Source: Corynebacterium parakroppenstedtii
GTDB taxonomy: Bacteria > Actinomycetota > Actinomycetes > Mycobacteriales > Mycobacteriaceae
DNA length: 64,000 bases
Assembly (NCBI RefSeq): GCF_019754935.1
Contig: NZ_JAGSOA010000003.1
Coordinates: 372,001 to 436,000 of the forward strand
Reading direction: 5' to 3'
The position numbers and the translations under genes were made by a program. The notes under the pieces are model-generated. The model was not told the origin of the DNA, did no database searches, and saw only the letters and a program-made list of their open reading frames with translations. Positions 19,984 through 29,008 of the stretch are shown here, one piece after another. Within the stretch, counting starts at the first letter, position 1. Each line of letters starts with the position of its first letter.

Positions 19984-21921
19984 TTATTCGTCTTCCTCAT
20001 CGGTCCGCGCACCGCGATGGTCGACATACCAATCCGTCAAGGACGGATCGTCACTACGGAATTCGGCACCCGCTCCCTGTTCAGACGGAACACGCGAGGT
20101 GCCGAACACGAAATCATCCCCATACATGTCAATGCCGCGATGCACACCACGTGAAATGGCTTCGCGCGCGTAGGTGCGTCGAATCATGTACGGATCCTGA
20201 CGTAGGTCCTTCGCCCACGCAATCATAATCCCGATGACAATGAACACGAACGGGAACGCGCTGGTCACCATGATTGACTGCAATCCCGACAGCGCATCTT
20301 GACCACCGGCCAGCAGCAGGAAGATCGCGATGAGCCCCAGGGTCACGCCCCACATGATCGTTATCGGAGTGGACGGCAAGGCTCGCCCCGACTGAGACAT
20401 GGAGCCCACCACATTGGTGGCGGAATCAGCAGCCGTCGTAAAGAAGATCACGACCGCAATAAGAACGACGGTCGATGTTATGGGCGTCAAAGGAAGATTA
20501 TCCAGCAGATCGAACATCACGTTTTCGCCCGAACCTTTAACGTCGAGACCAGGGCCTTTCATATTCATCCACATGGCAGTGCCACCATAAATCGTGTACC
20601 ACGCGGTGGAAATGAGCGCGGGGACAAAAATCACCACAGTGGTGAACTGGCGCAGCGTTCGCCCTTTGGAAATTTTCGCAATAAACATTCCGACGAATGG
20701 CGACCAGGACACCCACCATGCCCAATACATCGTGGTCCACGAGGTCAAGAATTCTTTCTCGGAGTCGCCTTGGCTCGGTGAAATGGACATCATCGCCATG
20801 AAATTGTGGAATAGCGCGTAAATAGAGGTGGGAAAGAGATCCAGAATGAACAAGGTGGGGCCGGTGAGTAATGCGAAAGCGGCCAAAGCCACCACGATGA
20901 CCATGTTGGCGTTCGATAGCATCCGGATTCCACGCTTAATCCCACTTACTGCAGAGAAAATAAACACCCCGGTAAGAAGAACCATCGCCCCAATCAGGAA
21001 AGCGTTTCCGTGAATTTCTTTCCCGGTTAATAGTGACGTTCCTGTGCGGATTTGTAGTGCACCGATCCCGAGAGAGATCGCAGTTCCAAATAGAGTGACA
21101 AGAACGGCGAAGATATCAATAATTCCGCCGAGAATTTTGTGCGTCCCATTCGGAAAAACAGGCTCAAAGATGGAGGAGATGAGTGGGAGGCGGCCGCGTC
21201 GATACGACGAATACGCGATAGCGCCACCGACGAAGGCGTAAATCGCCCACGCCAAACTGGCCTGGTGCAGGATTGTTGTTGACATCGACGGCAGCACCGC
21301 GGCCATCGTGCCAGCCTTGGCATCGGTGGCTGGGGTCGGGTCGAGTAGATGCGTCAGCGGTTCCAGCGGCCCATAGAACACCAAGCCGATGCCGAGGCCC
21401 GCAGCAAAGAGCATGGCGATCCACGACCCGGTGGAATAATCCGGGCGGGAATCGTCGGCACCCAATTTAATATTCCCGGTGGGGCCGTACCCCACAATCA
21501 GCATGAAAAGAAGGACCGCAATCATGAGACCGCCCAACAGCCACGCGAAGTGAGTGGTGATCCATTCTTGCATGTCAGCGCCGACGACGCTGATGCTCCC
21601 CGGCGCGACGGCCGCCCATACAACCACCGCTACGGCTACGGTGAGCGCAACAACAAACACGGTTTTATTGGTGGGGAATTTCCGGTCTGTGTCTTCCACA
21701 CTGAGGCCAGGGATGAGCCCTGGGTGCAGCCGCGGTTCCGGGTTGACGGCTCGTTTTAACGCCTGGCCGACCTGTTGTGGAGTGCCGCGGCGCGGATGTG
21801 ACGATCCTGCAGAGGGCTGGCGGGGTGAGGAACCGGACTGATCCGGCGGAGAGCTATGAGATGAGGCTGGCACAGTGTGAGCCCTTCGTAGTTCGACGGA
21901 GGTGTAACCCTCCCTTGCCAT
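19984..21921 (-). CDS. BCCT-family compatible-solute/betaine transporter
   Basis: Secondary transporter for betaine, ectoine, carnitine or related trimethylammonium solutes. The 645-residue protein has a hydrophilic N-terminal tail of about 90 residues (Ser/Pro-rich), 12 hydrophobic helices and a C-terminal cytoplasmic tail rich in charged residues. Family signatures are AMLFAAGLGIGLVFYGPLEPL (the Gly-rich first signature) and WAWWVSWSPFVG, which carries the aromatic substrate and sodium site. The long tails resemble corynebacterial osmo-regulated BCCT carriers such as BetP/EctP/LcoP; which of these it is cannot be decided. It is divergent from the PTS gene. Confidence 0.9.
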   Translation of the reverse strand: MAREGYTSVELRRAHTVPASSHSSPPDQSGSSPRQPSAGSSHPRRGTPQQVGQALKRAVNPEPRLHPGLIPGLSVEDTDRKFPTNKTVFVVALTVAVAVVVWAAVAPGSISVVGADMQEWITTHFAWLLGGLMIAVLLFMLIVGYGPTGNIKLGADDSRPDYSTGSWIAMLFAAGLGIGLVFYGPLEPLTHLLDPTPATDAKAGTMAAVLPSMSTTILHQASLAWAIYAFVGGAIAYSSYRRGRLPLISSIFEPVFPNGTHKILGGIIDIFAVLVTLFGTAISLGIGALQIRTGTSLLTGKEIHGNAFLIGAMVLLTGVFIFSAVSGIKRGIRMLSNANMVIVVALAAFALLTGPTLFILDLFPTSIYALFHNFMAMMSISPSQGDSEKEFLTSWTTMYWAWWVSWSPFVGMFIAKISKGRTLRQFTTVVIFVPALISTAWYTIYGGTAMWMNMKGPGLDVKGSGENVMFDLLDNLPLTPITSTVVLIAVVIFFTTAADSATNVVGSMSQSGRALPSTPITIMWGVTLGLIAIFLLLAGGQDALSGLQSIMVTSAFPFVFIVIGIMIAWAKDLRQDPYMIRRTYAREAISRGVHRGIDMYGDDFVFGTSRVPSEQGAGAEFRSDDPSLTDWYVDHRGARTDEEDE

Positions 21922-21967
21922 CTAATAACGGTATAGCCATTGGCGTCTTAAGTCAGTTTTCTGAGCG

Positions 21968-22026
21968 ATATGCATAGCGACTTTCTATATGTATGTCGAC
22001 TTTCTGGACGGATATGTATAGCGACC
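21968..22026. repeat. Three direct repeats upstream of the PTS gene
   Basis: ATATGCATAGCGACTTTCT (21968-21986) is followed directly by ATATGTATGTCGACTTTCT (21987-22005), then six bases later by ATATGTATAGCGACCG (22012-22027). Such direct repeats in the divergent promoter region of a sugar PTS gene look like an array of operator sites. The regulator is unknown. Confidence 0.6.
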
Positions 22027-22095
22027 GAATCGAAATCGAATCGAATCTGTATCTCGGTCGAGCCAGCCGGAGTTTCAAAAACTAGAGTCGTTCCC

Positions 22096-24327
22096 ATGAG
22101 TACAGATGGAAATAGGGAGCCGTCATTAGGGGGAACGGCCGCCGTTGACGGGAACACCGTTAACAGGAGCAGCGCCGTTGACGGGAAGAACCCCACGGTC
22201 GCGGGATCAACGATCCTGGCGATTACTGCATGTCCGACGGGTATCGCGCACACGTATATGGCCGCGGAGAAACTCGAGGCTGCGGCCAAGGAGGCCGATG
22301 CGACGATCAAGGTGGAAACTCACGGCTCGATCGGCGTCGATAATGCTTTTTCTCATGCGGATATTGCGGCGGCGGACGCCGTGATTATTGCGGCGGACAT
22401 TGCGATCGACAAAGAGCGGTTTGTGAATAAACGGCTGGTCACGACGGGTGTTGATGCTGCAATCAGCCATCCTGATGATCTCCTTCGACGCGCGCTGATC
22501 GCTCCACGGTGGGGGCAGTCGCATAGCAAGGGAAACCAAGGTAGCGACGGTGACCATGGTGCGGGAACCGGTGGTGGAGTTTCCGGAAGCAGCCTCTCCC
22601 CCGACGCCACCGATGGAGCGGCAATGAACGGATCAGCGAGCGGATCGATGAGCGGCGAATCATTGAACCCTGCGACAGTGATCTATCGAGCCTTGATGGC
22701 TGGAGTATCGCGCATGATCCCCTTCGTGGTGACGGGCGGGTTGCTCATCGCCGTGGCGTTGTCCTTGGGCGGCCACCCCACATCGGAAGGAATGCAAATA
22801 CCAAAGGACAGCTTTTGGTATGACATTAATCAGCTGGGCACGCTAGCGTTCAGTCTGATGGTGCCAGTGTTATCGGCCTATATTGCGGAGGGTATTGCGG
22901 ACCGATCAGCGTTGGCACCCGGGTTCATTACTGGCATGGTCGCTGTGACTGGTTCGCTGTATGGCTCCGAGGCGGGCACTGGATTTATTGGTGGCATTGT
23001 CACGGGTATTTTGTCCGGCTACGTAGCATTGGCTATTCGAAAGATTCCCGTTAATAAGTATGTGGCCCCTATTTGGCCGATTATTGTCATTCCGATTGTG
23101 ACCACACTCATTGTCGGCCTGCTTGTTATTTATGTCATCGGCGCGCCGATTGCATCGCTTTTCGACGCCCTGACGCACTGGCTAGCCAGCATGAATGGGA
23201 CGTCGTCTGTGGTGCTAGGTGCTGTCTTGGGCGCAATGATCGCTTTTGACATGGGCGGTCCGTTTAATAAAACGGCGTTTCTTTTCGGTGGCGGTTTAAT
23301 TGCTGCCGGAAATGCTGCACCTATGGGGATGAACGCGGCGGCTATTGCGGTCCCGCCGCTGGCAATGGGCGTTACTACTTTTATTCGCCGACAATGGTTT
23401 ACTAAGCCTGAAAAAGATGCTGGCATAGCTGCCCTGATCATGGGATGTTTTGGTATTACCGAGGGCGCTATTCCTTTTGCAGCGGCTCGTCCGTTTCAGG
23501 TTATTCCGGCCAATGTTATTGGTGGAGCCGTGGCCGGTGCACTTGCCGGTTTATGGGGTGTGAAAGATAACGTCATGCACGGCGGACCTATCGTTGCCGT
23601 GTTGGGGGCTATCGACGGCGTTGTGTGGTTCTTCATCGCCGTGCTCGCCGGTATCACGACGACGATCGCCGTCATGATCGGGCTGACACAAATAAGTATG
23701 TCCCGGAGTAAGAATTCTTCGACGACAGCGTCTGGCGCGAGTGACGATAGTGCTGTTGCTGATTCTTCTACTGATTCTTCTAACCCGCGGAACACTGGCG
23801 CTGTTACCAGCGCTGAACCTGACGGTGTTGTTTCCGGCACCAAGAGCGCTGAAGAGTCAGACGCTCCTCATCTTATCGACGAAACACTGGTCGTCTTGGA
23901 CGATGACGCTCCTTCTGGAAACCGCGAAGATGTCATTCACGGCTTAGTAGACCACGCTGTGTCGGCCGGCCGAATCACCGATGGTGAAGCAGTGATCCAG
24001 GCAGCGCTAGCTCGCGAGGAGCAATCGACGACGGCGGTGGGAAATGAGGTGGCAATTCCGCATGCCCGGGTAGCTGGCGTCGAGACACCGACGGTGTTGT
24101 TCGCCCGAATTCCGGGAAATGGTGTCGACTGGCAGAGCCCGGATAACAAGACCGTGCGCTTTGTGTTCCTCATTGCCGTTCCTGAAGGGGCGAATAAGAA
24201 ACACATGAAAATTCTTGCCCAACTTGCGCGTGCCCTGATGAGGAGCAATTTCCGCACTCGCCTCCGCGACGCGACAACGCGCGGTGAGATAGTCGACGCT
24301 GTCCGGGAGGCCGTGGGAAACCTATAA
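22096..24327 (+). CDS. Fructose-type PTS permease, IIB-IIC-IIA fusion
   Basis: Couples sugar uptake to phosphorylation by phosphoenolpyruvate. 743 residues from ATG 22096. Domain order: a short Gly/Asn-rich lead; the IIB domain with phospho-Cys46 in ITACPTGIAHT; a Gly/Ser linker (about 140-185); the membrane IIC domain (about 190-540, AFDMGGPFNKTAF, GCFGITEGAIPFAA); an acidic Ser/Asp linker; and the IIA domain with phospho-His656 in VAIPHARVAG. This matches corynebacterial PtsF in content. No fruK or fruR lies alongside, so fructose is the most likely but unproven substrate. The longer frame from 21970 runs through the direct repeats and is not the start. Confidence 0.92.
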   Translation: MSTDGNREPSLGGTAAVDGNTVNRSSAVDGKNPTVAGSTILAITACPTGIAHTYMAAEKLEAAAKEADATIKVETHGSIGVDNAFSHADIAAADAVIIAADIAIDKERFVNKRLVTTGVDAAISHPDDLLRRALIAPRWGQSHSKGNQGSDGDHGAGTGGGVSGSSLSPDATDGAAMNGSASGSMSGESLNPATVIYRALMAGVSRMIPFVVTGGLLIAVALSLGGHPTSEGMQIPKDSFWYDINQLGTLAFSLMVPVLSAYIAEGIADRSALAPGFITGMVAVTGSLYGSEAGTGFIGGIVTGILSGYVALAIRKIPVNKYVAPIWPIIVIPIVTTLIVGLLVIYVIGAPIASLFDALTHWLASMNGTSSVVLGAVLGAMIAFDMGGPFNKTAFLFGGGLIAAGNAAPMGMNAAAIAVPPLAMGVTTFIRRQWFTKPEKDAGIAALIMGCFGITEGAIPFAAARPFQVIPANVIGGAVAGALAGLWGVKDNVMHGGPIVAVLGAIDGVVWFFIAVLAGITTTIAVMIGLTQISMSRSKNSSTTASGASDDSAVADSSTDSSNPRNTGAVTSAEPDGVVSGTKSAEESDAPHLIDETLVVLDDDAPSGNREDVIHGLVDHAVSAGRITDGEAVIQAALAREEQSTTAVGNEVAIPHARVAGVETPTVLFARIPGNGVDWQSPDNKTVRFVFLIAVPEGANKKHMKILAQLARALMRSNFRTRLRDATTRGEIVDAVREAVGNL

Positions 24328-24358
24328 ACACCTCTAAGTATTAGAGACGAATCCGGCT

Positions 24359-26110
24359 TTATTCCACTGATTTCAGAGTTGCCACGGCCCCGGGAGCCGG
24401 TACCGCCACATCTTTCACTGGTGAATTAATAATCTGGAATTCACTCGGAGTGACCCGCGCGAATATTTGGTGCGGGTCTTCGCCTTTGAGATATGTGTCC
24501 AGAAAACTCTTCAACTCGGGGTCATGTTCTGCGGCCTGCTTAGTTTCCTGCGAGACACGTAGTGCCGCCACGTAATTTCGTGGGGTCCCTTCAACCAATC
24601 CGGCAGGCCTCCTTCCGAATTCTCCTTCAATGGGTAGTAGACGCTGCGATAATGACGTTCCCAGGCGACCATCGACGGTCTCGAGAAGCAGCGGATACTT
24701 CTTACCGTTAACCGTCACGGTGATGTCATGTTTCTCACTTGCGTAGGCGAAGTGATCGATGCTTAATGACGCATTGTCGGTTACTTTTCCCTCGTAACTA
24801 AAAGGAGATTCGTCCGCCAATGTATCTGTGCTTCGATCAGCGGAGGAGTTTTCAAGTTTCTTCCCCTCCAGCGGTAAATGAGTCGCGGTGAAGGCCCAAT
24901 TTTTATCGTCAAGAGTTTTATGCCAATAACCCGATTCGCCATCCGAATTCGTTCCCTCTACCCTGAGTTCGCGGTTCGTTGAGCCTGGTGCAGTCGTGTG
25001 GATAGAAATCCTGCTCGTGATTGTGCCAGGAATTTTTGGCTGGTGAGTCCACTCGTGCCCTTCAATCGCTATCGGCGCTGTGTTGTTATCCAATCGCTGT
25101 TGAAGGGCATTAGTTGCCGACGGGCGCTCGTCCGGATTGTTGGGGTCGTTCCATTGGTAGCGGAATTGAGCTGGGTCGGCACCGCGAACGTCATAGTCGG
25201 ACAATTTCGTGTACATATCACCGTATTTATTGGTAATAAAGATGACCGATCCTGATGCTGACACAGATTCTGCTTGGAAACGCGAGTTAAATGGCGTACC
25301 GATTTCGTAGGAATAATCACGCGCAAGCCACGGATCAAGGCTGTAAAGATGCGATCCGTCTTGGCCGAGTGCGACTACTTGGGTGACTTTGGCATACGAG
25401 ATCGGCTGTTCTTTACCGTCGGGCGTGGAATATGTTTTATCCACATTGTTGTCGATCAGAGTAAACGACCATTTCCCTTCCTCAGTGGTGGGCGATTGCA
25501 AACCTTTGCCCAACCACACCGGCCCTCCCCAGGCTCTGATCCAACCCCATCGTGTCGGGCTCGAAAGCAAATTACTCAGCGTGTACATCCAGCCATCTTT
25601 ATCCAGCGCGATGAGAGAATCACCGTTGATGGACATGCTGACAATGTTTCCATCCAAACATTCGGGGGTCGGAAGATGCCGCCATTGCTCTTCTCCACGA
25701 TGACGAACCACCAATGATCCCTCATGGAGTGCAACATCAATTTTTTCGTTGAAACCTTGGTGGTTGTCTCGTAAATCAATACGTTCCGGCAGGTCTTTAT
25801 CATTTGCGACGGGTAAGACATCATAACCATCATCACCAAAATCAGGCGCGACCAGCCCTAAAGGAAATTGTCCATTCCCTTTACTGATATCGCCGAGATA
25901 AGGGACGCACATCGCGTTCGGTTGTGAAGAAGCCGGAATATCAGGCTGCGGAGAATCACTGGGCGCACCATTGGCGACGGCGACGCTTGCCAGCGGAATA
26001 GAGAGCGTAACAATAGCGGCGGAAATGAAACGCGAATGCGAGGACTTACGTACATGTCGCGATTTATGAGCGTATGGGAAATTCCGTCGGACATTGTTTC
26101 GATGGTCCAT
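24359..26110 (-). CDS. Secreted protein of unknown function, possible beta-propeller
   Basis: 583 residues from ATG 26110 (AAAGG about ten bases upstream). The N terminus has a basic region and a hydrophobic core (AAIVTLSIPLASVAVANGA), an export signal. I do not recognise a family. Four segments share a hydrophobic strand followed by a D/G turn and an aromatic: IDVALHEGSLVVRH (about 124), MSINGDSLIALDKDGWMYTL (about 157), VVALGQDGSHLYSLD (about 245) and SASGSVIFITNKYGDMYT (about 284). This spacing suggests propeller blades or WD-like repeats. The C-terminal half has another pattern and no membrane anchor. The gene is AT-richer than the housekeeping regions and converges on the PTS gene. Confidence 0.65.
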   Translation of the reverse strand: MDHRNNVRRNFPYAHKSRHVRKSSHSRFISAAIVTLSIPLASVAVANGAPSDSPQPDIPASSQPNAMCVPYLGDISKGNGQFPLGLVAPDFGDDGYDVLPVANDKDLPERIDLRDNHQGFNEKIDVALHEGSLVVRHRGEEQWRHLPTPECLDGNIVSMSINGDSLIALDKDGWMYTLSNLLSSPTRWGWIRAWGGPVWLGKGLQSPTTEEGKWSFTLIDNNVDKTYSTPDGKEQPISYAKVTQVVALGQDGSHLYSLDPWLARDYSYEIGTPFNSRFQAESVSASGSVIFITNKYGDMYTKLSDYDVRGADPAQFRYQWNDPNNPDERPSATNALQQRLDNNTAPIAIEGHEWTHQPKIPGTITSRISIHTTAPGSTNRELRVEGTNSDGESGYWHKTLDDKNWAFTATHLPLEGKKLENSSADRSTDTLADESPFSYEGKVTDNASLSIDHFAYASEKHDITVTVNGKKYPLLLETVDGRLGTSLSQRLLPIEGEFGRRPAGLVEGTPRNYVAALRVSQETKQAAEHDPELKSFLDTYLKGEDPHQIFARVTPSEFQIINSPVKDVAVPAPGAVATLKSVE

Positions 26111-26324
26111 GACAATCAGCCTTTGTTTCGGGGGGGTCAAACGCAGCGGTAAACGAGCCCATTGGTTGAGGATTATTGACCGCCGAATACAACTCTGCTG
26201 TTTAAAATCTTAGTTTCTGTGGCTGTTTCGCAGCGGCCAATCGATGTTTAGATCGATAACACGATCCCCCGGTTTACCCCCTGGGCGTAATTATGTATAA
26301 CGCCCGGGAGGTTTCACACACGAC

Positions 26325-26993
26325 TTAGTTTGGCGGTAATTCGCCTTCCATCACGACGGATTCGGATTGGTCATCCCAACGGAACGTGGCGACTGATCGA
26401 CCACTTTTCTCCGCCAGAGGCTCCCCTGGCTTGGGCCATTTCCAGGTCACATTGATCGTCGAATCATCAACACGCGAAACATCTGGCGAGTATGTCGGCT
26501 TCTGAGACACAGTTTTTATGAATCGTCCGTTGTGGAACAGCATGGTTTGCGTAGGCGGACTGCCGTCACCAATATACGTCGGAACTAATACTGCCCAAGA
26601 CAAGGCCGCACACGGCTGATTGTCGAGAAAAGAGGAGAGATCAATATCCCATTCCCCCGACGAAGGTGGAGGAACCTCAGCCGCGTGGTCTTGATACTCC
26701 CGTGCAGCAATATTGTCGTTGCAGCTTTCCTGAGGTCTTCGCTGCTGAGCGGCAGTTTTGCCGTCGCTATCTGCATCTTGCTCGTCAGATTCAGCGACAG
26801 CACTACTGCCATCATCTGAAGCTGCCGCGTTTTCAGAGCTCGGAGTAGCGGTGGAGGACTTCGCAACCACAGACGTCGGCTGGTCAGCGGCCTGAGAGTT
26901 GTCGTTATCACCACCCTGGTTGCATCCAGCTAGCACGACCGCGCTAGCTAATAACGCAATGCCCTTGACTGCGTGGGACGATGACACTTTCAT
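26325..26993 (-). CDS. Lipoprotein of unknown function
   Basis: 222 residues with a lipoprotein signal (GIALLASAVVLAGC, Cys24), a Gln/Asp/Ser-rich linker to about residue 75 and a folded domain of about 130 residues with Trp-rich strands (SGEWDIDLSSFLDNQPCA, NVTWKWPKPGE). No family recognised. Two cysteines in the domain (QESCNDN, QPCAAL) could pair outside the membrane. ATG 26993 follows GAGAGG. Upstream is a perfect inverted repeat shared with the divergent membrane protein gene. Confidence 0.75.
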   Translation of the reverse strand: MKVSSSHAVKGIALLASAVVLAGCNQGGDNDNSQAADQPTSVVAKSSTATPSSENAAASDDGSSAVAESDEQDADSDGKTAAQQRRPQESCNDNIAAREYQDHAAEVPPPSSGEWDIDLSSFLDNQPCAALSWAVLVPTYIGDGSPPTQTMLFHNGRFIKTVSQKPTYSPDVSRVDDSTINVTWKWPKPGEPLAEKSGRSVATFRWDDQSESVVMEGELPPN

Positions 26994-27032
26994 GCTTTTC
27001 TCGACCTCTCATCACCACATGGTGGGATTAAA

Positions 27033-27055
27033 TGCGTATTGAAATTGAATACGCA
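27033..27055. promoter_or_regulatory. Perfect inverted repeat between divergent surface-protein genes
   Basis: TGCGTATT (27033-27040), seven-base spacer GAAATTG, AATACGCA (27048-27055). The 8-bp arms are perfect and AT-flanked. It lies 40 bases before the lipoprotein start and about 150 before the membrane protein start, suiting a shared operator. Confidence 0.5.
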
Positions 27056-27201
27056 CTTCCTAGCATAAGTGAAGCCCTCATTGTCGGCATCACAAACAGA
27101 TGACATGCGAATAACAAATCAGTTTCTTTTAGGATACCTATGCAGAATGTAATGCCAAGAACCCTCCTCAACGTTTAAATAAATAAAGGAGGCTGAAAAA
27201 T

Positions 27202-28989
27202 ATGAACGAACAACAATGGGGACAAGAACACCGCGACGAAGCTTGGGGAGACACCGAGAATCAGAACGGTAACAACCCCCAGAACAACAACGCATCCAGC
27301 GACCAGAACGACGTCCACAATGGGCAAACTGCCCAGAACAATGGGCAGTGGGGTGCTGGGACGCAGGGTGACACACAACCCACGACGGCCTTTCCTCCTC
27401 AAGGCTTTAATGGGCCACCACCTAACGGCCAATTCAACTATCCCCCAATGCCTGGGAATCAACCATGGCCCGGGAATCAGCCCCAGACTGTCAACCAGCC
27501 CTGGCCGGGGAACCAAGCACAGTACGGAAACCAACCTGGACCTGGACCGGTCGAATACCCCGCAGCGGTAAATCAACCGTGGTCTGGAAATCAACCACAG
27601 CAGGGGAACCAGCCCTGGCCACCTAATCAACCCTGGCCCGAAAACCAACCCCCGCAACAGTTTTCGCAGCCCGTACAGTCTCCTCAAGAACCACCACAAC
27701 AAGGTCCACAGCCGACGCCACGGAGGGGCGAAGAAGACAAACGTCGCTCTCAATTCCCACGCCCGTCGATCGAGCGTCTTACGTCCGAAGGTCAATCTGG
27801 CTGGGGACCCCACCACTCCTCGGACGGAGGAGCTAGCGGATCAGTCGGCTCGCACCAACCAGCGCCACATCATCCCGTCGGTCCTCACCATGACGGGGGA
27901 GCATCAGCAGCCGGTACACCACCCGGCGGGCATGGCACTGTCACAGGGCCTCACCCCACAGCGCCTGATCCAATGAGTGGCTCGCAAGCTGTTACCGCAG
28001 GACCACCCCAACCGGTAAACGGTCCCCAAGCTTTCACCGCAGGACCACCAGATCCGGTAAGCGGCTCACACGCCATCACAGCGAGCGGAAGCAAAGTCGC
28101 GGCTGGCGGGGCTGTCAAAGGCGGAGCCGCTGGCATCTTGACATCGACAAAAGGCATCGTCGGCGCGGTAATCCTTGGCGGTGGAGCGATAGTGGGTGGT
28201 GGCGTGGCCTACAACCACTACACCACCAATGACGATTCCAGTGAACCAACAACGTACTTACATTTATTCGAGGGCATGTCGAGTGGAAAAGATGTTGTTC
28301 CGGTAGAAGGTGGACTGTCTTTTCGCCTGGCTGATACCAATTTCAATTGCTATATCGGTTTCTCCGCGATTTTGACGGACATGCTGGGCTGCTTCCAGTC
28401 GGAAAACAATGATCCATCTCAAGGTGCAGAATCGGCATCGAAACCTGACCAAAAGTTCGTTTATTCTCACCAGGAATTCAAGACCGACGTTAGTTTTTCC
28501 TTCGAGGACGGAATTCTCCACCCTGGAGAAAGAATCCGATTCCACGAGACCGCATGCGGAGTATTTGAGAATAAAAAAGCGACATGTATCGTCGATGATA
28601 ATCGCGTCGACTTCACTGATAAGGGCTACACCATTACCAAACGTAAAGGTGATGGCACAGGCGTCACCGGATCCAAATGTGGCGACGTCAACGTACAACT
28701 TCCCGCATTCGATAACGAACCCACAAAAGCACCCGTCCTTGTCCACCAAGGTGATGTGGATTGTTCACACGCTCTTGAAGCAATGCAGAATTACGTTGGA
28801 GCGAGTGATTTTAGAAGCGCACCAGGCAAGGGTGAAGATCCCGCTGGCCCAGATAAAAACGGTTGGACATGCAAAACCAGTGTGGTGGGATACAACGAGG
28901 AGGAAACTCCAACTGCAGTACCCGGTAGTGTCTACTGCCAAGACAGGGACGGAAATACCGTATATACGCCGACGCAGTATTACGTCTAA
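27202..28989 (+). CDS. N/Q/P-rich membrane-anchored surface protein
   Basis: 595 residues. Residues 1-300 are low complexity: Asn/Gln-rich, then PWPGNQ-type repeats (about 88-150), then repeats of the form GSQAVTAGPPQPV. One membrane helix follows (about 312-333, GIVGAVILGGGAIVGGGVAY). The outer part has two Cys-containing modules: about 350-480 (RLADTNFNCYIGF ... HPGERIRF ... CIVDDN), like the secreted domains common in actinobacteria, and about 510-595 (VHQGDVDCSHALEAMQNY ... GWTC). The second module recurs in the 31.1-kb gene. Orientation is cytoplasmic N terminus, outside C terminus. AAAGGAGG precedes the ATG. Function unknown. Confidence 0.75.
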   Translation: MNEQQWGQEHRDEAWGDTENQNGNNPQNNNASSDQNDVHNGQTAQNNGQWGAGTQGDTQPTTAFPPQGFNGPPPNGQFNYPPMPGNQPWPGNQPQTVNQPWPGNQAQYGNQPGPGPVEYPAAVNQPWSGNQPQQGNQPWPPNQPWPENQPPQQFSQPVQSPQEPPQQGPQPTPRRGEEDKRRSQFPRPSIERLTSEGQSGWGPHHSSDGGASGSVGSHQPAPHHPVGPHHDGGASAAGTPPGGHGTVTGPHPTAPDPMSGSQAVTAGPPQPVNGPQAFTAGPPDPVSGSHAITASGSKVAAGGAVKGGAAGILTSTKGIVGAVILGGGAIVGGGVAYNHYTTNDDSSEPTTYLHLFEGMSSGKDVVPVEGGLSFRLADTNFNCYIGFSAILTDMLGCFQSENNDPSQGAESASKPDQKFVYSHQEFKTDVSFSFEDGILHPGERIRFHETACGVFENKKATCIVDDNRVDFTDKGYTITKRKGDGTGVTGSKCGDVNVQLPAFDNEPTKAPVLVHQGDVDCSHALEAMQNYVGASDFRSAPGKGEDPAGPDKNGWTCKTSVVGYNEEETPTAVPGSVYCQDRDGNTVYTPTQYYV

Positions 28990-29008
28990 CGACTAAGCCA
29001 ATATCGAC

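Noticed and set aside
26260-26315. GC-rich hairpin near 26270-26305, first taken as a terminator
   Set aside because: Stem arms (CCTGGGCG and CGCCCGGG) are present but no U tract follows on either strand, so it is not listed as a terminator.
27460-27660. Regular NQPWPGNQ repeats, first taken for a CRISPR-like array
   Set aside because: They are short in-frame codons within a protein gene, without spacers of constant length.
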